NCBI GenBank assembly: GCA_945877815.1 | Contig: CAMDWJ010000042.1 | Span: 1 to 32,434 of the forward strand | Direction of reading: 5' to 3' | DNA length: 32,434 nucleotides | Source: Caenispirillum bisanense | GTDB lineage: Bacteria; Pseudomonadota; Alphaproteobacteria; Rhodospirillales; UBA2165 | Part shown: one piece after another, positions 24,787 through 32,434 of the stretch | Numbering within the stretch: position 1 is the first letter of the stretch | Layout of the letters: each line of letters opens with the position of its first letter | Program-made: the position numbers and the translations under genes | The notes under the pieces: model-generated | Told to the model about the DNA's origin: nothing | The model's input: the letters and a program-made list of their open reading frames with translations, nothing else | Database searches by the model: none

Positions 24787-24816
24787 ACTGTGCATCTGTA
24801 TTGAGGGGGGGATCTC

Positions 24817-26439
24817 ATGGACGGTGCGGACGTCATTGCGGAAATTCTGCGGCGCGAGGGCACGGAATTCATCGCGGCCTATCCGCGCAATCCCTTGATC
24901 GAGGCCTGCGCCAAGATCGGTATCCGCAGCATTCTGCCGCGACAGGAACGGGTCGGCGTCAGCATCGCAGACGGCTATTCGCGCACGACCTTGGGCAAGA
25001 AGATCGGCGTATTCGCGGCCCAGTCGGGGCCCGGCATTGAAAACACCTTTCCGGGCGCCGCTCAGGCCTTCGCCGAGGCCGTGCCTGTATTGATCGTCAC
25101 GGCGGGCACCTCGAACGGGCGCGAATTCGTGGCCCCAGTCTTCAATGCGGTCGACAACTTCCGTCACGTGACCAAATGGGCGACCAAGGTGAGTGACGCG
25201 CGCTTCCTGCCGGCAACCTTGCGGCGCGCCTATCACCAAATGCGTAATGGCCGTCCCGGTCCGGTGCTTCTCGAAATCGCTCAAGAAGTCTGGACGCAGG
25301 AATTCCAGGGCGAGATCGCCTATACGCCGGTCGAGCGTCTGCGCTCCGAGCCCGACCGCGCTGCCGTCGCCAAAGCGGTGAAGATGCTGACCTCGGCCAA
25401 GAACCCGATGATCTGGGCGGGGGCGGGCATATTGCGCGCCGAAGCCACCGCCGAACTCGTGGAACTGGCCGAGCTGTTGAACCTGCCGGTCATGACCACC
25501 AATCCGGGCAAGAGCGGATTTCCCGAAAACCATCCCCTATCGCTGGGCGGTTCTGCCGTCAATCAGCCGCGCCCGATGACGGAATACCTCAAGAAGTCCG
25601 ATACGATCCTGGCGATCGGCTCCAGCCTCACGACCTCGCCGTTCAATCCGAACATGCCAGCCGGCAAGACTGTCATTCACGCGACCAACAACGCCGAGGA
25701 CATCAACAAGGATTATGCGCCGACGCTCGGCATCCTCGGCGACGCCAAGCTTGTGCTCGCCGGTATCCTCGATCAGTTGAAGGCGGCCGGGGCGAAGAAG
25801 CCCAATATGCGCGGCGATGTGAAGGAAGCGAAGGAAGCCTGGCTCAAGGAATGGGCGCCGCAGCTCAATTCCGACGAAACGCCGATGAACCAATACCGCA
25901 TCGTGCGCGACCTGCTGAAGGGCGTCGATCCAGCCACGACTATCATAACCCACGATTCTGGTAGCCCCCGCGAGCAGGTTTTGCCGTTCTGGGAAACCGC
26001 GGCGCCCGGCGGCTATATGGGCTGGGGCAAATCGACCCAGCTCGGCCACGGCCTTGGCCTTGCCATGGGCGCCAAGCTCGCCGCCCCGGATAAGCTGTGC
26101 ATCAACGTAATGGGCGATGCGGCGATCGGCATGGTCGGCATGGATATCGAAACCGCGTCGCGCAACAAGATCCCGATCCTCACCATCGTATTCAACAACG
26201 GTGTGATGGCGGCCGAGCGCGATACCTTGCTGATCTCGACCGAAAAGTGGCGCACCATGGATGTGGGTGGCAATTACTATGAATTCGCCAATGCCTTCGG
26301 CGTGAAAGGCTTCCGCGTCGAGAAGGCGGCCGATTTTCCGAAGGCGCTCGCCGACGCCAAGAAAGTCGTTGCCGGCGGTACGCCGGCCCTGATCGAATGC
26401 ATTGTCAAAGAAGGATACGAGTTCACGCACGCTCGTTAG
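24817..26439 (+). CDS. Thiamine-diphosphate-requiring enzyme (acetolactate synthase-like)
   Basis: 540 residues; a seven-G run (GAGGGGGGG) provides the ribosome site. The PYR domain begins MDGADVIAEILRREGTEFIA and has ILPRQERVGVSIADGYSR, with a Glu in the usual ThDP-activating position, followed by AAQSGPGIENTFPGAAQAFA. A central domain includes NPMIWAGAGILRAEA. The PP domain has VMGDAAIGM and a closing FNNGVM, the GD...NN cofactor motif. It is a distant paralogue of the protein at 14280-16004, with a less conserved cofactor loop (GDAAIG versus GDGSYM). The SDR gene follows 16 bp later, suggesting a two-step route in which a 2-oxoacid-derived product is reduced or oxidised. Substrate unknown. 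Confidence 0.86.
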   Translation: MDGADVIAEILRREGTEFIAAYPRNPLIEACAKIGIRSILPRQERVGVSIADGYSRTTLGKKIGVFAAQSGPGIENTFPGAAQAFAEAVPVLIVTAGTSNGREFVAPVFNAVDNFRHVTKWATKVSDARFLPATLRRAYHQMRNGRPGPVLLEIAQEVWTQEFQGEIAYTPVERLRSEPDRAAVAKAVKMLTSAKNPMIWAGAGILRAEATAELVELAELLNLPVMTTNPGKSGFPENHPLSLGGSAVNQPRPMTEYLKKSDTILAIGSSLTTSPFNPNMPAGKTVIHATNNAEDINKDYAPTLGILGDAKLVLAGILDQLKAAGAKKPNMRGDVKEAKEAWLKEWAPQLNSDETPMNQYRIVRDLLKGVDPATTIITHDSGSPREQVLPFWETAAPGGYMGWGKSTQLGHGLGLAMGAKLAAPDKLCINVMGDAAIGMVGMDIETASRNKIPILTIVFNNGVMAAERDTLLISTEKWRTMDVGGNYYEFANAFGVKGFRVEKAADFPKALADAKKVVAGGTPALIECIVKEGYEFTHAR

Positions 26440-26455
26440 GAGAAAAGGGACACCG

Positions 26456-27166
26456 ATGGTCAACAAAACCGCACTCATCGTCGGCGCCGGTCCTGGGCTC
26501 GGCACCGCACTTGCGAAAAAGTTCGCTTCCGAGGGCTACGATGTGGCACTCGCCGCGCGCAATTTGGACCGTTTGGGCTCCTTGGCCGCGGAACTGTCAA
26601 AAGGCGGGGTCAGGGCGAAGGCCTTCAAAGCGGACGCGACGAACGAAGAATCCATGACGGCGCTATTCGTCGATGTCGAAAAATCATTGGGTCCGATCAC
26701 GGTCGTTGTGCATAACGTCAATGGCCGGGTCGTCAAAGATCTGCTCGATCTGTCCGTCGCCGACATGGAGAGCCAGTGGCGGTCCATTTGCCTCGGAGGC
26801 TTCCTGACTGGTCGCGAGGCCGCACGTCATATGCTGCCGCGCGGAGCCGGAACCATCGTTTATATCGGCGGCCGGGGCGGCCGTCGCGGAATCGCCAAGT
26901 TCACGGCATTCGGATCGGCCAAGGCAGGAGTACGTTCGGTGGCCGAATGCCTCGCGCGCGAACTGGCTCCTTCGGGTATCCACGTTGTCCATATTGCCGT
27001 CGAGGCGACGATCGGTGGTCCGAGAGCCAACGCGGAGCAAGTCGCCAAGGATGCGGTCGTCGATCCCACGGCGCTTGCCGAGGTCGTCTACCAGACACAC
27101 ATTCAGCCCAAGAGCTGCTGGGCGTTCGAGGTCGACCTGCGGGCCTGGTCGGAAGCCTTTCTATAA
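26456..27166 (+). CDS. Atypical short-chain dehydrogenase/reductase
   Basis: 236 residues from ATG 26456, behind an AGGAGAAAAGGGA purine tract and 16 bp after the ThDP gene. The Rossmann dinucleotide motif is GAGPGLG (residues 10-16), and ALAARNLDRL fits cofactor selection. The usual active-site Tyr-x3-Lys reads FGSAK (F152, K156) and the preceding Ser region reads IVYIGGRGG, so the classical Tyr is missing. The segment ELAPSGIHVVHIAVEATIGG resembles a divergent SDR branch that also lacks the Tyr. It may use another proton donor or be a non-catalytic binding protein. The pairing suggests it acts on the ThDP enzyme's product. Confidence 0.8.
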   Translation: MVNKTALIVGAGPGLGTALAKKFASEGYDVALAARNLDRLGSLAAELSKGGVRAKAFKADATNEESMTALFVDVEKSLGPITVVVHNVNGRVVKDLLDLSVADMESQWRSICLGGFLTGREAARHMLPRGAGTIVYIGGRGGRRGIAKFTAFGSAKAGVRSVAECLARELAPSGIHVVHIAVEATIGGPRANAEQVAKDAVVDPTALAEVVYQTHIQPKSCWAFEVDLRAWSEAFL

Positions 27167-27201
27167 GTCAGAGGCAGGACCTAAGCCGGCCTGGTGCGAC
27201 G

Positions 27202-27879
27202 TTATTTGACGATCGCGGCCATCTCGTCGTAACCGCGCAGCCTTGCATGCTGGAGCGGGGTAACGCCGCTGCGGTCGGCGATCTTACGGTCGGCTCCCGC
27301 CGATACGAGGGCGCGAGCGGTCTCGAGGTGACGTTTGGCGCCATCGCCTAGGATTACCGCTTCGATCAGCGCCGTCCAACCGAGATTGTTGACGTGGTCC
27401 AACGGGGCGCCAGCCTTGATCAATGCTTCGACTACGCCCTCGTGGCCGAGATGTGCTGCTGCGATCAGCGCGGTCCTGTCATAGCGGCTAGTGATCAGTT
27501 TCGGATTGCCGCCCAGTTCAAGTGCAAGTCGGACCATGGGGACGTCGTCTTTCACTGCCGCGATCGTGATGACGTCGTAGCGGTCGTTCTCTAGCGCGTT
27601 TATGTCGCCACCGCCGGCAACGAGCGGGCGAAGGGCATCATATTGCGACGTAAAAGCGGCCACGTGAAGGGGCGTGCGGCCGGATCGGTCGATGGCTTTG
27701 GGATCGGCGCCCTGCGCGAGCAGAGTGCGGATGGCTGTTGCATCGCCGAGGCTTGCCGCGCGATGCAGTCCACTATAGGCAGCGCGCTCGCCGACGCTTG
27801 GCGGCGTCTGGGCCTGCGCCGGCACACCAACCAGCAGCAAGCCTAGACCGCAAAGCAATATCGAGATTACGCGTGTCAT
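27202..27879 (-). CDS. Secreted ankyrin-repeat protein
   Basis: 225 residues from ATG 27879 (MTRVISILLCGLGLLLVG, then PAQAQ), a Sec signal peptide. The mature part holds about five ankyrin repeats: GLHRAASLGDATAIRTLLAQGAD, RTPLHVAAFTSQYDALRPLVAGGGD, YDVITIAAVKDD, RTALIAAAHLGHEGVVEALIKAG, WTALIEAVILGD and VTPLQHARLRGYDEM. Such repeats bind proteins; in the periplasm they are often paired with peroxide- or haem-related enzymes. The start overlaps the stop of the HbpS-like gene by 4 nt, so both proteins are made together. Its partner is probably that HbpS-like protein. Confidence 0.85.
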   Translation of the reverse strand: MTRVISILLCGLGLLLVGVPAQAQTPPSVGERAAYSGLHRAASLGDATAIRTLLAQGADPKAIDRSGRTPLHVAAFTSQYDALRPLVAGGGDINALENDRYDVITIAAVKDDVPMVRLALELGGNPKLITSRYDRTALIAAAHLGHEGVVEALIKAGAPLDHVNNLGWTALIEAVILGDGAKRHLETARALVSAGADRKIADRSGVTPLQHARLRGYDEMAAIVK

Positions 27880-28370
27880 TTTATTTGCGCGGAGAATTTC
27901 GCCAATCCTGCATTGGCGCATGCCTCGTCGCGATCTCCGCTGGGCGCTCCGCCGACGCCGATCCCGCCGACAAGGTCGCTGCCGGCACGGACCGGCACGC
28001 CGCCGGCTAGTGAGATCACTCCGGTGATGTCCTGAAGTGCCGCTGTTGCGGGGTTGGCGACACGGGTCGCGAACTCCGCCGTCGTGATGCCGAATGTCGC
28101 TGAGGTGAACGCCTTGCGTCGCGCGGTATCGGAGGTATGCGGGCCCGCAGCGTCGTCGCGTACGAGTACCTGCACATTGCCACCCCGGTCGACGATGGCG
28201 ACCGAAACGCGGAAGCCGTCCTTGCGGCATTGTTCGATGGCGGCCATGGCGATGCCGTTTGCGACTTCCGCGCTCAGTTGCTTCGTCGTTACGACCCCTT
28301 GGGCGGAGGCGGCGCCGGAAACGGTCAAAGCGGCGGCTGCAAGAACGGACCGTATATACATGTGATGCAT
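27876..28370 (-). CDS. GlcG/HbpS-family (DUF336) secreted haem-binding-like protein
   Basis: 164 residues from ATG 28370, with GAAGGA 9 nt upstream. The N-terminus is a signal peptide (YIRSVLAAAALTVSGAASAQ). The DUF336 fold is shown by AIEQCRKDGFRVSVAIVDRGGNVQVLVRDD, TARRKAFTSATFG, and the closing SLAGGVPVRAGSDLVGGIGVGG followed by GDRDEACANAGL. Family members bind haem or cobalamin-like ligands or accompany glycolate and diol catabolism; the ligand here is not known. Translation is coupled to the ankyrin gene by an ATGA overlap. The LysR gene diverges 107 bp away and is the likely regulator. Confidence 0.87.
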   Translation of the reverse strand: MHHMYIRSVLAAAALTVSGAASAQGVVTTKQLSAEVANGIAMAAIEQCRKDGFRVSVAIVDRGGNVQVLVRDDAAGPHTSDTARRKAFTSATFGITTAEFATRVANPATAALQDITGVISLAGGVPVRAGSDLVGGIGVGGAPSGDRDEACANAGLAKFSAQIK

Positions 28371-28436
28371 CGTGGCATTTCCTTCAGATTGAAATGGTCA
28401 GTCGATGCGCGTGAGCCTAGCTAAGGGGCGTGGCGG

Positions 28437-28478
28437 CGCATATAAGCAATTATGCGAACCAATTTTGCAAAGTTGCAA
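28437..28478. promoter_or_regulatory. LysR-type dyad and repeated TTGCAA in a divergent gap
   Basis: CGCATA (28437-28442) and TATGCG (28451-28456) are perfect arms around an 8-nt spacer, so the core reads ATA-N8-TAT, close to LysR-type boxes. TTGCAA occurs at 28465-28470 and again at 28473-28478, next to and overlapping the first base of the LysR start codon. The dyad centre is about 76 bp upstream of the HbpS-like ATG. Confidence 0.5.
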
Positions 28479-29389
28479 TGAACGATCTCCACTCCTTCGA
28501 ATATGTGTCGAGTGTATTGGCCACATTCCGCGCGGGCTCGCCGCTTAAAGCCGCGCGGACGTTGTCGTGCGCGCCATCGACGGTCTATCGCGCCATCGAC
28601 AGGTTGGAAAAAAGTCTGGGTGCCCTGCTGTTCGACCGGGCATCGACCGGCTGGACGCCGACCGAGATGGGACGCCGGATCATCCGTCTCGCCGAGACCA
28701 TCGAGGGCGAGGTTGCCGCAATTGAGCTTTATCTTCTCGGGCTCAATCGAAATTTTCCGGGACCGTTGCGCATCTCCGCGTCCGATGGGCTGGCGGAAGG
28801 CTACCTCGCCCCAGTATTGGCGGAATTTGCGGTTGTGACCAAAGACCTGACGTTGGAACTTATCGTCGACAATCACTTCGCCGACGTTGTGCGGCGCGAG
28901 GCCGATATCGCCGTCCGGCCGCACCACCGGCCAGGAGAAGGGCTTGTCGGGCGTAGGGCGGGAAAATTGGCCCATGCCCTCTATGGGGCTGCGCCCCTTT
29001 TGGATACCCAGGGGATGCCGGCATCGCTCTCCGATCTCGGCCGCTTTAAACGCTGCATTCTGTCGCCCGATTTGGATCGACATACCTCCGCCGCATGGTG
29101 GGGGGACTCAGTGTTGGGGCGCGGTGATATTTCCTTGATTGCCAATACTGAGATGGGGCTGGCCGCTGCCATCGCCGCAGGGGCAGGTATCGGGGTTCTG
29201 CCATGTTTTTTGGGAGATGCCCTTCCGCGCGTAACGCGAATCGCATCGATCCCCGTAGGGTCGCCTGTGGATATCTGGCTCGTTACTCATTCCGCGTTGC
29301 GGAAAAACCCCGTTGTCCGTTCTTTGCTTCAAACTTTGGCTGCCGCAATGAAGCGGGATGCGGCTAAATTGTCGGGCGCACCAAGTTGA
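28478..29389 (+). CDS. LysR-family transcriptional regulator
   Basis: 303 residues from ATG 28478 (MNDLHSFEYVSSVLATFRAG); this start fits the usual LysR N-terminus better than GTG 28430. The winged helix-turn-helix covers about residues 5-65: SPLKAARTLSCAPSTVYRAIDRLEKSLGALLFDR. The effector domain follows, with PLRISASDGLAEGYLAPVLAEFA and GLAAAIAAGAGIGVLPCFLGD. The recognition helix is somewhat unusual (CAPSTVYRAIDRLE in place of the common SQPALSRQIRxLE). It diverges from the HbpS-ankyrin pair, with a dyad between them, so it most likely controls that pair and itself. Effector unknown. Confidence 0.87.
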   Translation: MNDLHSFEYVSSVLATFRAGSPLKAARTLSCAPSTVYRAIDRLEKSLGALLFDRASTGWTPTEMGRRIIRLAETIEGEVAAIELYLLGLNRNFPGPLRISASDGLAEGYLAPVLAEFAVVTKDLTLELIVDNHFADVVRREADIAVRPHHRPGEGLVGRRAGKLAHALYGAAPLLDTQGMPASLSDLGRFKRCILSPDLDRHTSAAWWGDSVLGRGDISLIANTEMGLAAAIAAGAGIGVLPCFLGDALPRVTRIASIPVGSPVDIWLVTHSALRKNPVVRSLLQTLAAAMKRDAAKLSGAPS

Positions 29390-29910
29390 CAGCGCACATC
29401 ATCGACATCGCGTCAAAGCGCAGAAGACGTATTTATTTCCGCTCAGTAGCAAGGGGTGAGTAAGAAACCCTATAAATGCTAATTCACCTATGCTATTTAT
29501 TTCCTGGGAGACGGGGGGCTAAATCCCTGCGGATCGGTTTAAAACTAAGCAATCGGCCGATCGGAACAACCGACCATTCGTGTGGATAGCTGTAAAGAGC
29601 GATCCAGGAACCACTGGGACCGAGGGAGGGCCCCTTTGTACCGAAACGATCAAAAAGTATCCGGCGGAATCGCGTCGGGGCGCGGGGGCGGTGGGTCCGC
29701 CTCGCGTAGGAAAGGGCTTGGGGGAACGGCTCGCCTAACGCAAAACCCAGTCAATCGCCGTGCACTCAATCTTGGATTGGTGCATTTGATCAGACCTTAG
29801 GAGGAAGCTATTGTCCCGCTGTCGCCGTCAAAGGGTGGTCTACAGCGACACATATCCGGGAGGATGTGGGGCAAGGCGAGGGAGTTAATCGTGAACGCTG
29901 AGAACACACC
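29390..29910 (+). other. 521-bp non-coding stretch with hairpins upstream of ABC ATPases
   Basis: No convincing gene is seen. An AT-rich part (29430-29510) gives way to a GC-rich one. Structured elements include the palindrome ATCGGCCGAT (29552-29561), a hairpin CGCG-GG-GGCGG / CCGCC-T-CGCG (29681-29706), and TGCA..CAATC / GATTG.TGCA (29761-29784). A strong GGAGG is at 29800-29804. It may be a long mRNA leader, an RNA gene, or the scar of a deleted binding-protein gene. It matches no riboswitch class that I recognise. Confidence 0.4.
29811..29888 (+). CDS. Possible 25-residue leader peptide
   Basis: TTG 29811 lies 6 nt after GGAGG (29800-29804) and opens a 25-codon frame ending at TAA 29886-29888, 22 nt before the ATPase start. 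The peptide is Arg-rich (MSRCRRQRVVYSDT at its start). The ribosome site is much better than that of the following gene. It may be a regulatory upstream reading frame or the remnant of a deleted gene's start. Confidence 0.2.
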   Translation: MSRCRRQRVVYSDTYPGGCGARRGS

Positions 29911-30929
29911 ATGACAACAAAACAAAAAGTCATCGACGTCCAAAATCTGACGGTGGAGATCGACGTGCCAGCGGGCACGTTGCATGCGGTCTCCGGTATC
30001 GATTTTCACGTCAACCAGGGTGAGACGCTCTGTATCGTGGGCGAGTCAGGTTGCGGTAAATCCATCACCGCGCTGGCTCTTATGAATCTATTGCCGAAGA
30101 AGGCGAAGCTTTCGGCCGACAAACTTGATCTGCAGGGACGCAACCTGCTGACGATCAGTCCGGGCGAATTTGCGAGCCTGCGCGGTGATCGCATGTCGAT
30201 GATCTTCCAGGATCCGATGACCTCGTTGAATCCGGTTTATCGGGTCGGCGACCAGCTCGAAGAAGTTTACATCCATCACGGCAAGGGTGGCCGCAAGGAA
30301 GCGGCCGAGCGCGCGGAATTTCTTCTTGAGAAGGTGGGCATTTCGGCTCCGAAAAGCCGCCTTATCCAATATCCGCACCAACTCTCCGGCGGTCTTCGCC
30401 AGCGCATCATGATCGCCATGACCTTGATGTGCGATCCGGCCTTGATCATCGCGGACGAGCCGACAACGGCGCTCGACGTGACGATCCAGGCGCAGATCTT
30501 GAATACGCTGCGAAATCTGCAACGCGAATTCAACACGGCGATGATTCTGATCACCCACGATCTTGGCGTCGTCGCGCGCGTCGCCGACAATGTCGCGGTG
30601 ATGTATGCCGGCAAGTTCGTCGAGACCGGCACCGCGATGGAAGTCTTCACCCAGCCCACGCACCCCTATACGCAAGGGCTGATCGCCTGTATTCCGACAC
30701 CGGGTAATAGCGGACACGGACGGCTGGGTTCCATTCCGGGCATCGTGCCGTCGCTCATCGGCGATATGGACGGATGCCTGTTTCGTAACCGTTGCGCCAG
30801 CGTACGCGCCGAATGCGAGGTCGGGATCACTCCCATCAAACATCTCAGCGAGGGCCGAGGCTATCGCTGCGTCATGTCCGTCGAAGAATGCATGAAGCGG
30901 GCGCAAGTACAAATTCTATCGGAGGCGTC

Positions 30930-30933
<4 letters not shown>
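29911..30933 (+). CDS. Peptide/nickel/opine-type ABC importer ATPase (DppD/OppD-like)
   Basis: 340 residues; an in-frame TGA shortly upstream limits the start to ATG 29911, which has only a weak ribosome site. Motifs: Walker [11 protein letters not shown] (near 48), Q-loop [12 protein letters not shown], signature LSGGLRQR, Walker [13 protein letters not shown] and H-loop ITHDLG. The C-terminal oligopeptide-transporter extension carries clustered Cys ([15 protein letters not shown], then RGYRCVM), the type that can bind an Fe-S cluster in some OppD proteins. It would power import of a peptide-like or organic-acid solute together with the overlapping second ATPase. Permease and binding-protein genes are not adjacent; a family-5 binding protein is at 6015-7544. 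Confidence 0.9.
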
Positions 30934-31961
<1,028 letters not shown>

Positions 31962-31988
31962 ACAAACTCGGTATCGCGCAAGACATAT

Positions 31989-32017
31989 ATGGCCGGGTCC
32001 TTGGACCCGGCCATTTT
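31989..32017 (+). terminator. Rho-independent terminator after the ABC ATPases
   Basis: ATGGCCGGGTC (31989-31999) pairs with GACCCGGCCAT (32004-32014) around a CTTG loop, followed by TTTCGTTT. It is a perfect 11-bp stem 27 bp after the stop codon. Confidence 0.9.
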
Positions 32018-32175
32018 CGTTTGAATCCTGTGTCTTGGTCTTTGTGAACTCAATGCGGTCGGCGAATTGGGTGTCATCGAAACATCAACTCCCCGGGCTA
32101 TATTTTTTTCGACTCTCACGATGATCGCATCGTTCGGGACGATGACGCTGCCGGCCTTTTGCAAAAGAAACGCGA

Positions 32176-32316
32176 ATGAAACTCGTTTTTTTCCTCTTGG
32201 GTTTAGTTTTCCTCGGGACGATCGTAGCCGAGACGGATATTGCGCAAGCCGTTGCCTTTCTAAGCGAAATCGGGTGGAGCTTCCTTATGGCTCCTCGACG
32301 TTTCAAGTGGATTTGA
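32176..32316 (+). pseudogene. Short membrane-protein-like frame, apparently cut by an IS end
   Basis: A 46-codon frame starts MKLVFFLLGLVFLGTIVAE, which is like a signal peptide or membrane helix, and runs on with TDIAQAVAFLSEIGWSF. From about 32289 the DNA looks like the insertion-sequence end, so the last residues (MAPRRFKWI) would be IS-encoded. This suggests a gene truncated by insertion, but the frame is short and has no clear ribosome site. It could be chance. Confidence 0.3.
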
Positions 32317-32434
32317 GGATCTCGGGCAGCGGAGCGGCTATTAGGTAGATGACGGTTATGAATGTGGCGGTTTTCCGGTAACCGCGGGCGCGAGCCCTTG
32401 CCGCCTTGAAGATGGCATTGAGGCCCTCAAGACG
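32289..32434 (-). mobile_element. End of an ISL3-type insertion sequence (partial)
   Basis: The stretch contains the 3' end of a transposase gene on the minus strand. GGCTCCTCGACGTTTC begins at 32289, 14 bp past the transposase stop, and resembles ISL3 terminal repeats that start GGCTCTT or similar. The other end and the target duplication lie outside the window, so the exact boundary is a guess. Confidence 0.5.
32303..32434 (-). CDS. ISL3-family transposase, C-terminal end (partial at window end)
   Basis: The last 43 residues are read from the window edge to TGA at 32305-32303. They begin RLEGLNAIFKAARARARGYR, then TFITVIYLIAAPLPEILKST. The LEGLN..(F/I)xAAxxxARGYR pattern followed by a hydrophobic strand is the usual C-terminus of DDE-type ISL3 transposases. 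The catalytic residues lie beyond the window. Whether the element is intact cannot be judged. Confidence 0.65.
   Translation of the reverse strand, partial: RLEGLNAIFKAARARARGYRKTATFITVIYLIAAPLPEILKST

Noticed and set aside
24628-25533. Upstream extension of olsB in the same open frame
   Set aside because: The extra sequence is antisense to the ThDP gene and not protein-like. The known OlsB N-terminus and a ribosome site place the start at 24627.
27880-28230. Upstream extension of the ankyrin protein
   Set aside because: It would overlap the HbpS-like gene in another frame and place an Arg-rich stretch before an obvious signal peptide; ATG 27879 with the ATGA overlap fits better.
29582-29800. 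72-codon frame in the non-coding gap
   Set aside because: The translation is low-complexity (Gly/Arg/Ser) and resembles no protein; the start has no ribosome site, and hairpins explain part of the sequence.

Overview
The window looks like chromosomal DNA of an alphaproteobacterium of the Rhizobiales/Rhodospirillales type. It is GC-rich and densely coding. It carries an olsB-olsA ornithine-lipid pair, an indolepyruvate oxidoreductase beta subunit fused to a DUF6537-type region, several CoxL-like molybdenum hydroxylase subunits, and a 29-nt palindrome of the kind scattered between genes in that class. No rRNA, tRNA or CRISPR array was seen.

Region 1 (1-9655, all plus strand) opens with the 3' end of an indolepyruvate oxidoreductase beta gene. 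A clear promoter with two tandem 13-bp dyads follows. Then comes a likely operon: crotonase, thiolase-like protein, DUF35 partner, fused ADP-forming acyl-CoA synthetase, family-5 solute-binding protein and FadB-like multifunctional enzyme. Read together, it imports an acid, activates it to a CoA ester and degrades it by a beta-oxidation-like route. The thiolase lacks all three classical catalytic residues and its DUF35 partner lacks most zinc-ribbon cysteines, so chain cleavage may be retro-aldol rather than thiolytic.

Region 2 (9779-16004) holds a small secreted protein, a small conserved hypothetical protein, a molybdenum hydroxylase large subunit without its usual partners, a lipoprotein-type MBL-fold hydrolase, and a convergent ThDP enzyme behind a bidirectional terminator.

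Region 3 (16274-21895, plus strand) runs RidA-like protein (with a histone-H1-like Lys/Ala tail), UbiD-type decarboxylase, a second molybdenum hydroxylase large subunit, and a LigJ-like amidohydrolase, ending in a UUCG-capped terminator. This looks like a catabolic module for an aromatic or N-heteroaromatic acid.

Region 4 (22061-29389) has a decayed dienelactone hydrolase gene, olsA and olsB on the minus strand behind an iterated Pho-box-like array, a divergent ThDP enzyme plus atypical SDR pair, and an ankyrin/HbpS-like secreted pair divergent from a LysR regulator with a dyad between them.

Region 5 (29390-32434) has a 521-bp non-coding stretch, two overlapping peptide/opine-type ABC transporter ATPases without permeases, a terminator, and the end of an ISL3-type insertion sequence that appears to cut a short membrane-protein-like reading frame.
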